Below, piece after piece: positions 1 through 8,552 of a DNA stretch of 64,000 nt. A program made the translations under genes and the position numbers. The stretch covers positions 2,046,001 through 2,110,000 of the forward strand of contig NZ_SDPW01000001.1 in NCBI RefSeq assembly GCF_004135645.1, read 5' to 3'. The notes under the pieces are model-generated. The model was not told the DNA's origin. It did no database searches and worked only from the letters and a program-made list of their open reading frames with translations. This stretch comes from Senegalimassilia faecalis (lineage in GTDB: Bacteria > Actinomycetota > Coriobacteriia > Coriobacteriales > Eggerthellaceae). The first letter of the stretch is position 1; each line of letters starts with the position of its first letter.

Positions 1-1580
1 CCCCACTCCACGGCGTGGTCGAGCATGCGCTCGATCGCCTCGGAGCCCAACCAGTCGTCTGCGTCAAGGAAGAACACGTACTTCCCCTGCGCCTTCTCCA
101 AGGCAACATTGCGAGGCTTCGCGGGCGACCCCGACGCAGCCTCCAAGCGTTCAACCTTGAACAGCGCAGGATAGCGTTCCTGATACGTGCACAGCGTTTC
201 CCACGTTGCATCGGTGGAGCCGTCATCGGTTACCAGCACTTCCATGCGCTCGCGTGGATACGTCTGCGCTAGCAGCGAGTCGAGCGCCCTGGTCAGACGA
301 GGCATAGCGTTATACGCCGGAATCACGATGCTCACATCGATACCGCTTGCGTCATGCGCCCGCAAAACATCAGCAGCTTTCACGTTCGTCGCTTCGTTAA
401 GCGGCGGCGCAAACACCTCGTTGTAGATACGCACGGTAGCTTGCCCATCGCACGCGCTCATGAACTTCTTGCGGAACGCCGCCACCTGCTGCGCGTCGAA
501 GCGCTCGTCAACGTGTTTCACCCAGTCGATAAGCGACTTGTTGTCGCGGAATACCGGCCCCGGCGTCAACTCCTCGTACGGGTAATAGAAGCCGCGCCAG
601 TCGCAATAATCGTCCAGGTCATACGCGAAAAATGCCATGGGCTTGCCGAAAAGCGAGTATTCGAACACCAGCGACGAATAGTCCGAAACGCACACATCGG
701 CAACGCACAGCAGCTGATCGATCGGCAAGCTGCGCGTAACATCGAACGCAAAGTCTTCGCAGCCTGCGGGAATGGGCGGCAACTGCTTCACGAACGGATG
801 ATGCTTGATAAGCAGAACGAATTCGCCGCCAACCGCAGCCTTCAGGCCGGCGATATCCAGCCGGTCGGGCCCTTCGGCAGAGGCAACACGACCGCGAAAC
901 GTCGGCGCGTACAGCAGCACGCGCTTGCCTCGCATCTGCGGAACAACGCTTTCCACGCTTTCGCGCGCGTTCGTCAAAAACTGCTGGTCGAAGAATACAT
1001 CCGTGCGGCTTACGCCAAGCGGCTTGATGATTTCGGGGCGATCTTGCAGCACCATGGCCTCTTCATACGCCCAAGCCACATCGGGGCTGCTAACGGTAAC
1101 TAGCGAGAGGTTCTTGTAGAACGGATGGCGCAGAAGCTCTTTTCGGGTGCCGCCGAATTTCAGGTCGGCCGTGCTCATACCCCACTTCTTGAACGCGCCG
1201 CATGCGTGCCACAGCTGCACGACGCGCGTTTCAGGGCGCAGCCTAACGCAGCTGACCAGATCGGAGGCATCCGCCAAAAAGACCACTTCAGCGCGGGAAA
1301 TCTCGTGCAGCGCCCAGATGCTGTTCTTCAGATACTGAACGTACGACACATGATTTTGGTTGAGCGTCATATAGCGCGGATGCTTACCGGCATCCAGCTC
1401 GAGCCGCTGGTACAGCAGCTCGAAGCTGTCGGGCATGTCCGTTTCCTTCGTCTCGAAAAACAGCACCCGACCAGCTGCAACCGGCTTGCGCGCAAAATAC
1501 TTATAAGCAATCGGGAACGCAAAACTCAACGTCGCGTTCTTTATGAAGCGCTTTGCAAAGCGCTTGAGAAAACGCTTCAT
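1..1580 (-). CDS. CDP-glycerol/ribitol glycerophosphotransferase fused to GT2 glycosyltransferase (3' end cut by window)
   Basis: About 526 residues are visible from an ATG at 1580 to the left edge; the C-terminus is missing. Residues about 40-390 are a TagF/TagB-type polyol-phosphate transferase domain, with the conserved VVQLWHACGAFKKWG segment, IKHHPF and SDYSSLVFEYSLFGKP. Residues about 415-526 begin a GT-A/GT2 domain (VSIVIPAYNAMPRL, DDGSTDAT, FLDADDW). The family adds glycerol- or ribitol-phosphate units from CDP-alditol at the cytoplasmic membrane face; the fused GT2 would add a sugar, possibly to make a sugar-alditol-phosphate repeat (inference). It is the last visible gene of the teichoic-acid-like operon, 45 bp after the next TagF-like gene. 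The AAGGAG lies very close to the ATG, so the start is not certain. The N-terminus is very basic (KRFLKRFAKRF), as expected for a peripheral membrane enzyme. Confidence 0.85.
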   Translation of the reverse strand, partial: MKRFLKRFAKRFIKNATLSFAFPIAYKYFARKPVAAGRVLFFETKETDMPDSFELLYQRLELDAGKHPRYMTLNQNHVSYVQYLKNSIWALHEISRAEVVFLADASDLVSCVRLRPETRVVQLWHACGAFKKWGMSTADLKFGGTRKELLRHPFYKNLSLVTVSSPDVAWAYEEAMVLQDRPEIIKPLGVSRTDVFFDQQFLTNARESVESVVPQMRGKRVLLYAPTFRGRVASAEGPDRLDIAGLKAAVGGEFVLLIKHHPFVKQLPPIPAGCEDFAFDVTRSLPIDQLLCVADVCVSDYSSLVFEYSLFGKPMAFFAYDLDDYCDWRGFYYPYEELTPGPVFRDNKSLIDWVKHVDERFDAQQVAAFRKKFMSACDGQATVRIYNEVFAPPLNEATNVKAADVLRAHDASGIDVSIVIPAYNAMPRLTRALDSLLAQTYPRERMEVLVTDDGSTDATWETLCTYQERYPALFKVERLEAASGSPAKPRNVALEKAQGKYVFFLDADDWLGSEAIERMLDHAVEW

Positions 1581-1625
1581 GCTCCTTCTTCCACATCAAT
1601 CCCACAGCAACGAATCGGGGCCGCT

Positions 1626-2801
1626 TTACTGCGCACGCTCCGTGCTTCCCTTCGCGCACTGAATGGCGAATGTCGCCAACTCGCCGGCCGGATCCTCGGC
1701 GCAATTTACAAACGAGTCTCCCACGAATCGCTGCAACTGCTGGTGCGGGTAAGCCGACGGCTCGACCGCCCACGATGCAAGCATGGCGGCAAGCTGCTCC
1801 GGCGTATCGGCCACAAGGCCGGGACACAATTCTAGCGGATCGGCGTTCAGACCAGGCGAAAGCCGATAATATTGTATGTCAGGAACATAGAAACCGACCA
1901 GCTTGCCCAACAAATATGCTTCATAAACTATCGATGAGTAATCGGTGATCACAATATCGGCATCGATAAGGCTGACCGGCACGTCCCCACCAGCATCTTT
2001 GCCCGCCGCAAGCGGATGCAAAGAGCACGAAACCCGGTAGCTTCCAGACTGAAACAGCTTGCCAGCCGCGCCGCGCAAGTCGGCAAACGGGTCAGCAGCC
2101 TTGTCGTACTTCCTGATGGTAGGCGCAAACAGCACCGTCGCCTTCTCGCTCGCGCGATTGGCATCGGCCTGAGCCGCTTGACGCATATCGCAAAGCTTGC
2201 GGTATTCGGGCCTCCCGATGGGAAGCACGCGTTCAACCGGGCACGCAAACGCTTCAGCAAACGCCGTCCGCGCACCTTCGCCAGAGCAGATCACCCACGA
2301 ATTGTTTCGGTGAATCTTGAACGCAGCAGCCTCTTCCGCCGCGTGGCCTTCGGCAACGTCGATTGCCTGATAGCCGAACTTCTTGAATGCGCCGAACGCG
2401 TGCCACAGCTGAATCACAACCGGAACCGCAGGGAACTCAAGGTGCTGGGCGCCGCGCAACGCAGTGGGCTGGCACGTAAAATCGAGCAAGCTGATAACCG
2501 GGTCGTAGCGATCGATCACGCAAACCTTGCACCGCGCAAGGTGATACAGCTCCCGAAGCACCAGGCCCGCATAGGCCAGCACCGACGACTTCTTGAAGTG
2601 CTGCGATAGGTAAACCGGCTGATAGCCGCGCGCCTGGAACGCCTTCCCGCATTCCAGGTAATCGTAAGAAGGCTCACCCGACTTGCGGGACACGAACAGC
2701 ACCTCGTCCCGCCGCTTAGCCAAGCAAAAGACGCCATACAACCCGCGAAACGCAACACGAGCAACGCCTGCGGCGACCTTTTTCGAAAAACGCAACGACA
2801 T
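1626..2801 (-). CDS. CDP-glycerol glycerophosphotransferase family protein (TagF/TagB-like)
   Basis: This 391-residue protein matches the polyol-phosphate transferase family that builds wall teichoic acid backbones from CDP-glycerol or CDP-ribitol. Visible signatures are VIQLWHAFGAFKKFGYQ near residue 130, FAPTIRKYD near 220, CSLHPLAAG near 260 and ITDYSSIVYEAYLLGKL near 285. Histidine and the DYSS serines are the conserved substrate-binding residues of the family. The N-terminus is basic and amphipathic with no signal peptide, as expected for a peripheral enzyme on the inner membrane face. It starts 3 bp after the TarJ-like gene and precedes the TagF-GT2 fusion, so it is part of one operon. 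Whether the substrate is CDP-ribitol, suggested by the TarIJ neighbours, or CDP-glycerol cannot be decided from sequence. Confidence 0.9.
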   Translation of the reverse strand: MSLRFSKKVAAGVARVAFRGLYGVFCLAKRRDEVLFVSRKSGEPSYDYLECGKAFQARGYQPVYLSQHFKKSSVLAYAGLVLRELYHLARCKVCVIDRYDPVISLLDFTCQPTALRGAQHLEFPAVPVVIQLWHAFGAFKKFGYQAIDVAEGHAAEEAAAFKIHRNNSWVICSGEGARTAFAEAFACPVERVLPIGRPEYRKLCDMRQAAQADANRASEKATVLFAPTIRKYDKAADPFADLRGAAGKLFQSGSYRVSCSLHPLAAGKDAGGDVPVSLIDADIVITDYSSIVYEAYLLGKLVGFYVPDIQYYRLSPGLNADPLELCPGLVADTPEQLAAMLASWAVEPSAYPHQQLQRFVGDSFVNCAEDPAGELATFAIQCAKGSTERAQ

Positions 2802-2804
2802 GGC

Positions 2805-3827
2805 CTACATGTCCCACTTCATGATGGTTTTCCCAGCGCTCTTGCGCAAATCCGCTTCGAACGCAGTGCACATGTCGGCAATGGAGCGTACGGGGAAAAC
2901 GCCGCCGATAAGCGACTCCAGATACCTTGCCATGTCGGGATGCTGCTTGTACATTTCCACAACGCTGACGAAATCCGCGCGACCGCTGCGACTGCTGCCG
3001 AACAGGCGCAGGCCCTTCTCAAGCACCATGCGCGTGTTCACCGGAACGGGGTTTTCCGACACGCCCAGCAACGAAACGGTTGCCTCGGGCCTTACCGCGT
3101 CGATGATCTGCTCGATGGCAGCCACCGACCCGTCGCCGCAGCAGCATTCGAAGGCGTGATCGCACGTGCACTCGCCCGGCGCGTCGTAGGTCAGGTGCGT
3201 TTCATCGGCGAACGTGAAGTCGTTCAGCTTGTACTCGTTTCGCCCATACACGCAAATCTGCGCTTGTGGATAGCGCATCTTCAGGATAAGCGAAACGATG
3301 AACCCCAGGTTGCCGTCGCCCCACACACCGATGCGGTCGCGCTTTTCGTGCGCGATGGAATCGAATCGGTTCACGGCATGGGCGGCAACGCTTACCAATT
3401 CGGTAAACGCTGCGACTTCGTTGGGAATGGAATCAGGCAAAGCAACCACGCGTTCGGGCGGCAGCACCACAAGCTCCTGCATGAAGCCGTCGAAGCCGCT
3501 GCCGCAGAACTTGCTGCTGCGCAGGTAGTTCTCCGCAATGTAATCGCTGGTCTCGCACGGCGCGTTCGGCACCATGACCACGCGCGAGCCGCGAGCAAAC
3601 GTGCCCGTTGCGTCCTTGACCACCACGCCGATGCCCTCGTGGATAAGCGCCATGGGCAGCTTCTTGGCAAGTACCTGCGGCGAGCGCGACCCCTGGTAGT
3701 AGCGGATGTCGGCATTGCACACGGAAAGATACGTAGGACGCACCACCACGCCCGCCGATGCGTTCAACTCCAGCTGAACCGGCTCGAAAACACGCGGCGC
3801 GGTGAGGCGATAGGCACAGCTAAGCAC
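2805..3827 (-). CDS. tarJ: Ribitol-5-phosphate dehydrogenase, zinc-type MDR family
   Basis: A 340-residue medium-chain dehydrogenase with an N-terminal GroES-like fold. Early Cys and His-Glu residues (SVCNADIRYYQG, ALIHEGIG) could ligand zinc, and a Rossmann domain starts at GVWGDGNLGFIVS. TarJ reduces ribulose-5-phosphate to ribitol-5-phosphate with NADPH, which TarI then activates with CTP. The assignment rests on similarity to that family and on the gene lying directly after a TarI-like cytidylyltransferase, overlapping it by 8 bp. The start is a GTG inside the end of tarI, so translation is probably coupled. The family distinction from other alditol dehydrogenases is by context. Confidence 0.85.
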   Translation of the reverse strand: MLSCAYRLTAPRVFEPVQLELNASAGVVVRPTYLSVCNADIRYYQGSRSPQVLAKKLPMALIHEGIGVVVKDATGTFARGSRVVMVPNAPCETSDYIAENYLRSSKFCGSGFDGFMQELVVLPPERVVALPDSIPNEVAAFTELVSVAAHAVNRFDSIAHEKRDRIGVWGDGNLGFIVSLILKMRYPQAQICVYGRNEYKLNDFTFADETHLTYDAPGECTCDHAFECCCGDGSVAAIEQIIDAVRPEATVSLLGVSENPVPVNTRMVLEKGLRLFGSSRSGRADFVSVVEMYKQHPDMARYLESLIGGVFPVRSIADMCTAFEADLRKSAGKTIMKWDM

Positions 3828-4548
3828 GGCGGCTTCCCATCAAAGCCGTTGCCACGCGCAAATCTTGCGGATACGTGATCTTCATGTTCGAAACGTCGCC
3901 GCGCACAAGGGCAACCGCTTTGCCGCGCAGCGTGTAGATTTTGCACGCATCCGTCAAAACAGCCTCTTCATCAGGCAAAAGGCTTTCCATAAGCGCTTTA
4001 AGCTCAAGCAGCTTGAACGACTGCGGCGTTTGCCCTTGATACAGCTGGCTTCTGTCGGGAATGGACGAGATGACCTTGCCGTCAGCGCTTTGCACAATAG
4101 TGTCGGTTGCGGGTACGACGGTATCGCAAGCTCCGCAGTCGATTGCGGCCTGGATGTTCTCTTCGATAATGCGATGGGACACGAACGGCCTGACAGCGTC
4201 GTGCGTGACGATGATGCTGCTATCGTCCACAGCATGGTTTTCGCACAGATACGAGATGGCGTTGCGCACGGTGTCGTTTCTGGTAGACCCTCCGGCAATG
4301 ACCGCAACATCTTGGCAGCAATCGGGGCAATAACGGCGCAGGAGGTCCTGCGTTTTCTGAATCCACGATTCGGGGCACAGCACCAGCACGCGCTCGAAAA
4401 CGCCTTCGGCGCAGAACTTCTCGACGGTGTGCGCGATGATGGGCTTCGACCCCAGCATCAGAAACTGCTTGGGCTTTTCGGGATTGCCCATGCGCGTTCC
4501 CGACCCGCCAGCAAGAATTGCCGCGTACACGTTGCGTCCGCTTTCCAT
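3820..4548 (-). CDS. tarI: D-ribitol-5-phosphate cytidylyltransferase (IspD/TarI family)
   Basis: This 242-residue nucleotidyltransferase carries the IspD-type signature AAILAGGSGTRMG near residue 10, the KPKQF motif near 25 and THDAVRPFVS near 125. IspD itself makes CDP-methylerythritol; TarI uses the same fold to make CDP-ribitol for teichoic acid. The tarJ overlap and the TagF-like genes downstream favour TarI. The ATG at 4548 has a good AAGGAG eight bases upstream. It follows the ABC exporter genes by 12 bp in the same operon. An IspD role in isoprenoid synthesis is the alternative but is unlikely in this context. Confidence 0.88.
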   Translation of the reverse strand: MESGRNVYAAILAGGSGTRMGNPEKPKQFLMLGSKPIIAHTVEKFCAEGVFERVLVLCPESWIQKTQDLLRRYCPDCCQDVAVIAGGSTRNDTVRNAISYLCENHAVDDSSIIVTHDAVRPFVSHRIIEENIQAAIDCGACDTVVPATDTIVQSADGKVISSIPDRSQLYQGQTPQSFKLLELKALMESLLPDEEAVLTDACKIYTLRGKAVALVRGDVSNMKITYPQDLRVATALMGSRRA

Positions 4549-4560
4549 GCGCTTCGCTCC

Positions 4561-5358
4561 TTAGTAGTTCTTCTCGTAATAGGCCGTTGCGGCTTCGATG
4601 GTGTCGTCGAACACTTTCTTGCCGTGGTCAAGCACGATGCCGCGGCTGCAGAATTCCTTCGCCGTGGAGCTGGTGTGCGTGACGAACAGCACCGTGACGT
4701 TCTCGTCCATCATAATCTCGCGGATGCGGGCGATGCACTTGCGTTGGAACGCGCGGTCGCCAACGGAAAGGGCCTCGTCGACCACCAGGATTTCCGGGTC
4801 GATGGCCACCGCGAACGCAAAGCCCAGGCGCGCCTTCATGCCGCTTGAGTACGTGCGCATGGGCTGGTCGATGTACAGGCCAAGTTCGGCGAACTCGATG
4901 ATCTTCGGCTCAAGCTCTTTGATCTCGTTGCGCTTCAGGCCCAGAATCTGACCGCGCAGCGATATGTTCTCGCGCCCCGTCAGCTGCATGTCGAAGCCTG
5001 CAGTAAGCTCCAGCAGTGCGCTGACGCGGCCTTTGACCTCGACGTTGCCCGTTGTGGGGTGCGTGACGCCCGTGACCATCTTCAGCGCCGTGCTTTTCCC
5101 GGCGCCGTTGCAGCCCAAAAACGCCACCGCTTCGCCCTTCTTCACCTCGAACGAAAGGTCGTCGCTGGCGTTGACGCTGCCCAGAAACGTGCCCTTCTTC
5201 TTGTAGTTGAAGATGCCCAGGAAGCGGCCGCGGTCGTTTTTGTACAGGTTGTACGTTTTCGTCACGTGGTCGAAGCGGATGACCACCTCGTCGCTGACGC
5301 TGGTTTTGTGCTTCGCCTTCGCGTCGCCCAACGTTTTCTGCTGGTCGTTAGAGGACAT
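4561..5358 (-). CDS. Teichoic-acid/polysaccharide ABC exporter, ATP-binding subunit (TagH-like)
   Basis: A 265-residue ATPase with Walker A GCNGAGKST, the TagH/Wzt-type signature YSSGMKARLGFA and Walker B ILVVDEALSVGD. It energises flipping of a lipid-linked polymer across the membrane with the permease encoded just upstream. The start is taken as the ATG at 5358 (MSSNDQQ), because the longer open frame runs back through the permease gene. This start overlaps the permease stop by 11 bp. Unlike the paralogue at 19918-21747 it has no C-terminal extension, so substrate recognition may lie elsewhere. Confidence 0.9.
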   Translation of the reverse strand: MSSNDQQKTLGDAKAKHKTSVSDEVVIRFDHVTKTYNLYKNDRGRFLGIFNYKKKGTFLGSVNASDDLSFEVKKGEAVAFLGCNGAGKSTALKMVTGVTHPTTGNVEVKGRVSALLELTAGFDMQLTGRENISLRGQILGLKRNEIKELEPKIIEFAELGLYIDQPMRTYSSGMKARLGFAFAVAIDPEILVVDEALSVGDRAFQRKCIARIREIMMDENVTVLFVTHTSSTAKEFCSRGIVLDHGKKVFDDTIEAATAYYEKNY

Positions 5359-6163
5359 CGGCCACCTCCTCGTTGAACTTCTTGTACACGAACAGCGCCA
5401 AAACAAGCGTCACCGCGAACACCAGCGCAAAGCCTGCGCACAGTGTGGGGTCTTCCCAGAACCACACCTTGTCGTAAAACGCCCCGCGAAACGAGGTGAC
5501 GAAAAACGTGATGGGATTGAAATACAGGATGGTTTGAATCCAGTCCACCGGGACGCTTTTCACGTCGAAAATGACGCCCGACAGCCAGAAGAAAGGCGTG
5601 GACATGGCGTTCATCAGGTTCTTCACGTCTTTGCTGATGGCCGACAGCTGGCTGAACATGATGGACACGATGTCCCAGAACACGAACATCAGCAGCAGCA
5701 AAATGGGCACTTGCAGCAAATACGCGTCGAACTGCATGCCGCACGCCGCGTAGATTACGAACAGGGCGACCATCAGCATAAGCTGCACAAGCATGGTGGC
5801 GCCGGTGTAGATGGTGGAAATGCCGCTGAGCGGGAACTTGATCTTGTTGACCAGGTACGGGTAACGATGCATGACGTCGATGCCGGCGCCAAGCATGTCC
5901 TGCATGAAGAACCACGGGATCAAGCCCGCGCACAGCCACAAGATGTACGGCGGCGCGCCGGCATCTGCCGCGCCGCTGCCAACGCGCAAGCCGATGTCAA
6001 GCGCAAACCAGAAGCAGAAGATGTACATGGCGGGCTTGATGAAGAACCACGACCACGACAGCACCGCGCCGCGGCTTTTCTTCACCAGTTCGAACAAGGC
6101 AAGGCGAGCGATTTGCTTTCGCCACTCCCAATTGTCCTTCAGTATTGTTCCGAGCGTGCTCAC
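5348..6163 (-). CDS. Polysaccharide/teichoic-acid ABC exporter permease (ABC-2, TagG-like)
   Basis: An ABC-2 type permease of about 271 residues with six predicted membrane segments. It has the amphipathic N-terminal stretch DNWEWRKQIARLALFELVKK and the typical NPITFFVTSFRGAFY segment near the C-terminus. The GTG at 6163 is chosen because TGGAG lies six bases upstream; an ATG four codons earlier (6175) is the alternative. It pairs with the ATPase that overlaps its 3' end. The two follow the LCP gene after a 70-bp gap holding a hairpin and a promoter-like extended -10, so the operon may have an internal start here. Confidence 0.88.
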   Translation of the reverse strand: MSTLGTILKDNWEWRKQIARLALFELVKKSRGAVLSWSWFFIKPAMYIFCFWFALDIGLRVGSGAADAGAPPYILWLCAGLIPWFFMQDMLGAGIDVMHRYPYLVNKIKFPLSGISTIYTGATMLVQLMLMVALFVIYAACGMQFDAYLLQVPILLLLMFVFWDIVSIMFSQLSAISKDVKNLMNAMSTPFFWLSGVIFDVKSVPVDWIQTILYFNPITFFVTSFRGAFYDKVWFWEDPTLCAGFALVFAVTLVLALFVYKKFNEEVADVL

Positions 6164-6201
6164 GCAGTTCTCCATTCAAAACGCCCTGTTAGCAACCACT
6201 G

Positions 6202-6210
6202 ATATTACCA
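6202..6210 (-). promoter_or_regulatory. Extended -10 promoter candidate for the tag exporter genes
   Basis: On the minus strand the bases read TGGTAATAT, a TGn-extended -10 element, about 40 bp upstream of the permease start. A similar TGGTATATT element precedes the gene starting at 59765. No clear -35 is seen. Confidence 0.35.
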
Positions 6211-6212
6211 TA

Positions 6213-6240
6213 GCCGTAGCAGCGCATGTGCTGCTACGGC
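6213..6240 (-). terminator. Hairpin overlapping the LCP stop codon
   Basis: An 11-bp perfect inverted repeat (GCCGTAGCAGC, 6213-6223 and 6230-6240) with a 6-base loop. It contains the LCP gene stop. No strong U-tract follows, so it may be a weak terminator, an attenuator or an RNA-stabilising element between LCP and the exporter genes. Confidence 0.45.
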
Positions 6241-7238
6241 ATAGCGGGGCCCTCAACGATGCCAGAGGGATCGCTGCCGGAATCCACCGCGGCCATAAGG
6301 TCTTCCCAGGCCTGCGAATTCTGGTCGACCACCCACAACCCGCTGCTGTTCACGTCGCCCGTGTACGGCCCCGTGCACGAGTACAGCGTCACGTCGTCTT
6401 TGTGCAGGGCGAAATCGACGGCCAGGTACCCCACCTTGCTCATATCAAGGTTCGTGGAGGTGCTGCGCTTCAGGCTGACCAGCGCCTGATCAATGTCGCT
6501 TTCGTTGGGCATGTTCAGCACGTTGCGGAAGATGGCGACCTCGATTTGGCGGACGTTCGCCTGGCGCACGGCGTCTTGGTTGTCGGCATATTCCTTGCGG
6601 GCGCGCGCGAACACCAGCGTTTCCGAGCCATCAAGGTGCTGGTTTTGGCCCTTCTGAACGGTGACGTCCTCGGCCGTTGAGGGGTCGGGCACTTTCACCG
6701 TGGCGGGAACGTCAACCGTCACGCCGCCTAAGGTATCGATGAAGTTTTCGAACCCGGTGAACGTGGTCATCATGTAGTAGTCGATTTCGACGCCTGTGAG
6801 ACGCTGGACCGCCTTGACGGTTTCCATGGGGTCGCCGTTGACAAGCGTATCGTTGATTTTGCTGCTTTCACCAGGCAAAACTGTGTCGCGCGGCACCGTT
6901 ACCAGCGTGATTTGGTAGCTTGCGGGGTCAACGCGCACAAGCGTGATGACGTCGGAATGCTGATTGACCTGAGCGTGATCGGACGCCTTGCCCGTGTACA
7001 GCGCCGTGCCCTTACGGGAGTCGGAACCAATCAGCAGCACGTAGAACGGGTCTTGCTGCTCAACCGCCGAAAGCTGCACGGTGTCGGCAACCTGCCGTGG
7101 ACCGGCCAGCGCGCCGATGCCCAAGCACACCGCAATGAACGCAGCGGCGAACACCGCAACGCCCGCAAAAGCACGCGCGGCCATGCGCGTTGACCTGCGC
7201 TTGTCATCTTCGCTGATACCGTGAGCTCCAGCTGCCAT
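6234..7238 (-). CDS. LytR-CpsA-Psr (LCP) family glycopolymer ligase
   Basis: A 334-residue membrane-anchored protein with one transmembrane helix at about residues 22-45 and an extracellular LCP domain. The catalytic signatures are VLLIGSDSR, ITLVTVPRDT and the later FARARKEY...DAVRQANVRQ arginines that bind the lipid pyrophosphate. LCP enzymes transfer undecaprenyl-linked teichoic acid or capsule polymer to peptidoglycan. The gene starts 3 bp after the TagO/MraY-like gene, and its stop codon lies inside a strong hairpin at 6213-6240. Its place between the lipid-carrier primer enzyme and the exporter fits attachment of the polymer made by this operon. Confidence 0.92.
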   Translation of the reverse strand: MAAGAHGISEDDKRRSTRMAARAFAGVAVFAAAFIAVCLGIGALAGPRQVADTVQLSAVEQQDPFYVLLIGSDSRKGTALYTGKASDHAQVNQHSDVITLVRVDPASYQITLVTVPRDTVLPGESSKINDTLVNGDPMETVKAVQRLTGVEIDYYMMTTFTGFENFIDTLGGVTVDVPATVKVPDPSTAEDVTVQKGQNQHLDGSETLVFARARKEYADNQDAVRQANVRQIEVAIFRNVLNMPNESDIDQALVSLKRSTSTNLDMSKVGYLAVDFALHKDDVTLYSCTGPYTGDVNSSGLWVVDQNSQAWEDLMAAVDSGSDPSGIVEGPAMP

Positions 7239-7241
7239 CGG

Positions 7242-8384
7242 CTACTTCACCTGCTTTCCCTGGCTGTGCGGCAAACGAGGGCCTGACCTGCCCTTATTGT
7301 CGTAGTGGTGCCTCAGCACCGGCTTGAACAGGCCGAAGTACCAAATGATCACGAATAGCGCAACGGCCAGCAGCGCAATGATGCCGATTTGCACCGGACC
7401 CGAGAAACTGCCGATGAGGCACCCCGCCACCGCAAGGCACGCGGAGCACAGCCACAGCAAGGCAACGGAACGCTTCTGGCTTAAGCCCGCGCGCATAAGG
7501 CGATGGTGAATGTGGCCGAAGTCGGCGTGATCGATGCGCTCGTGGTTGCGCAGGCGGCGGACAACGGCAGACATGGTGTCCAGCACGGGAACGCCGGCGA
7601 TGACCAGCGGCACCAGCATAACCACGAAGCCCTGCGCGCGCACCACGCCCGAAACCGAGATGACGCCGACCATAAGTCCCAGCAGATGGCTGCCGCAATC
7701 ACCCATGAACACCGATGCCGGGAAGAAGTTGTAGCGAAGAAACGCCAGGCACACGCCGATAACCGCCAGGCACACCAGGGCCATGGTGACGCTGCCGCGC
7801 TGCCACACGAGGAATAGCAAGCTGGAGCAAGCGATGGCGACGATGCCGGCGGCAAGGCCGTCGAGGCCGTCGATGAGGTTCGTGATGTTCACGAACACGA
7901 CCAGGTACGCAACGGTAAGCGGGAAGTCAAGCCATCCCAAGCTCACATAGCCGCCGGCCTGCGCAAACATGGTGTGCACCATGCCGATGGACACGCCCGA
8001 AGCGGCAACGATGCACGCGGAGACAACCTGGCCCAGGAACTTCAGTTTCGGCGGCAGCTGCGTGACGTCGTCAACAAGCCCGACGGCGAACATGGCGCTG
8101 ATGCCCAGGAACAACCCGATGTAGTTGATGCCGCTGAGCGTGTACAGGTCGTTGAGCTGCCAATCGAAGAACACCAGCCCGATGTAGGAGGCAAGAAACG
8201 CGGCGCAAAGCCCCAGGTACAGCGCGATGCCGCCGCAGCGCGGCACAGGGCCCCGGTTGACGCGGCGGTATCCGGGCTGGTCGATAGCGCCAAGCGCGAC
8301 GGCTATCCTGCGGGACAGCGGCACGGCGCAGTACGTGACGATAAACGCCACGCTAAACACTATGGCAACTTGAACAAAAGCCAC
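7242..8384 (-). CDS. MraY/WecA/TagO-like undecaprenyl-phosphate sugar-1-phosphate transferase
   Basis: A 380-residue polytopic membrane enzyme (about 10-11 helices) of the GT4/MraY superfamily. It shows the conserved cytoplasmic motifs VDDVTQLPPKLKF, NLIDGLDGLAAG, VFMGDCGSHLLG and HIHHRLMRAG; the HIHH motif is typical of the WecA/TagO branch rather than MraY. The branch transfers GlcNAc-1-phosphate (or a related sugar) from UDP-sugar to undecaprenyl phosphate, the first step in teichoic acid or glycan assembly. A GTG start at 8384 with an upstream AAGG is used. As the first gene of the minus-strand operon it sits opposite the GT2 gene at 8553, with an AT-rich 168-bp intergenic region. Confidence 0.92.
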   Translation of the reverse strand: MAFVQVAIVFSVAFIVTYCAVPLSRRIAVALGAIDQPGYRRVNRGPVPRCGGIALYLGLCAAFLASYIGLVFFDWQLNDLYTLSGINYIGLFLGISAMFAVGLVDDVTQLPPKLKFLGQVVSACIVAASGVSIGMVHTMFAQAGGYVSLGWLDFPLTVAYLVVFVNITNLIDGLDGLAAGIVAIACSSLLFLVWQRGSVTMALVCLAVIGVCLAFLRYNFFPASVFMGDCGSHLLGLMVGVISVSGVVRAQGFVVMLVPLVIAGVPVLDTMSAVVRRLRNHERIDHADFGHIHHRLMRAGLSQKRSVALLWLCSACLAVAGCLIGSFSGPVQIGIIALLAVALFVIIWYFGLFKPVLRHHYDNKGRSGPRLPHSQGKQVK

Positions 8385-8433
8385 AAGTTGGGACCTTGCC
8401 CCTTTCCATGCAGAGAACCGGTATTATGCAAAC

Positions 8434-8457
8434 TTACTTTATTATACTTTAAAGTAA
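8434..8457. promoter_or_regulatory. 24-bp palindrome in the divergent promoter region
   Basis: Perfect 8-bp arms TTACTTTA (8434-8441) and TAAAGTAA (8450-8457) lie in an AT-rich stretch between the divergent TagO-like and GT2 genes. A TATAAT on the minus strand and a TATACT on the plus strand overlap it, so it could be an operator covering both promoters. Confidence 0.4.
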
Positions 8458-8552
8458 ACCTTACGATTCCTCAACGCATCCGCCACCGAGGAGCATTCGA
8501 ACACCATCGGCAAACGTCAAGAACGCTTGCATTCTTGAAAGGAGCGAGGCAA

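Noticed and set aside
7974-8552. N-terminal extension of the GT2 gene at 8553
   Set aside because: It is antisense to the TagO-like gene; the TTG at 8553 has a proper ribosome binding site directly before the conserved domain.
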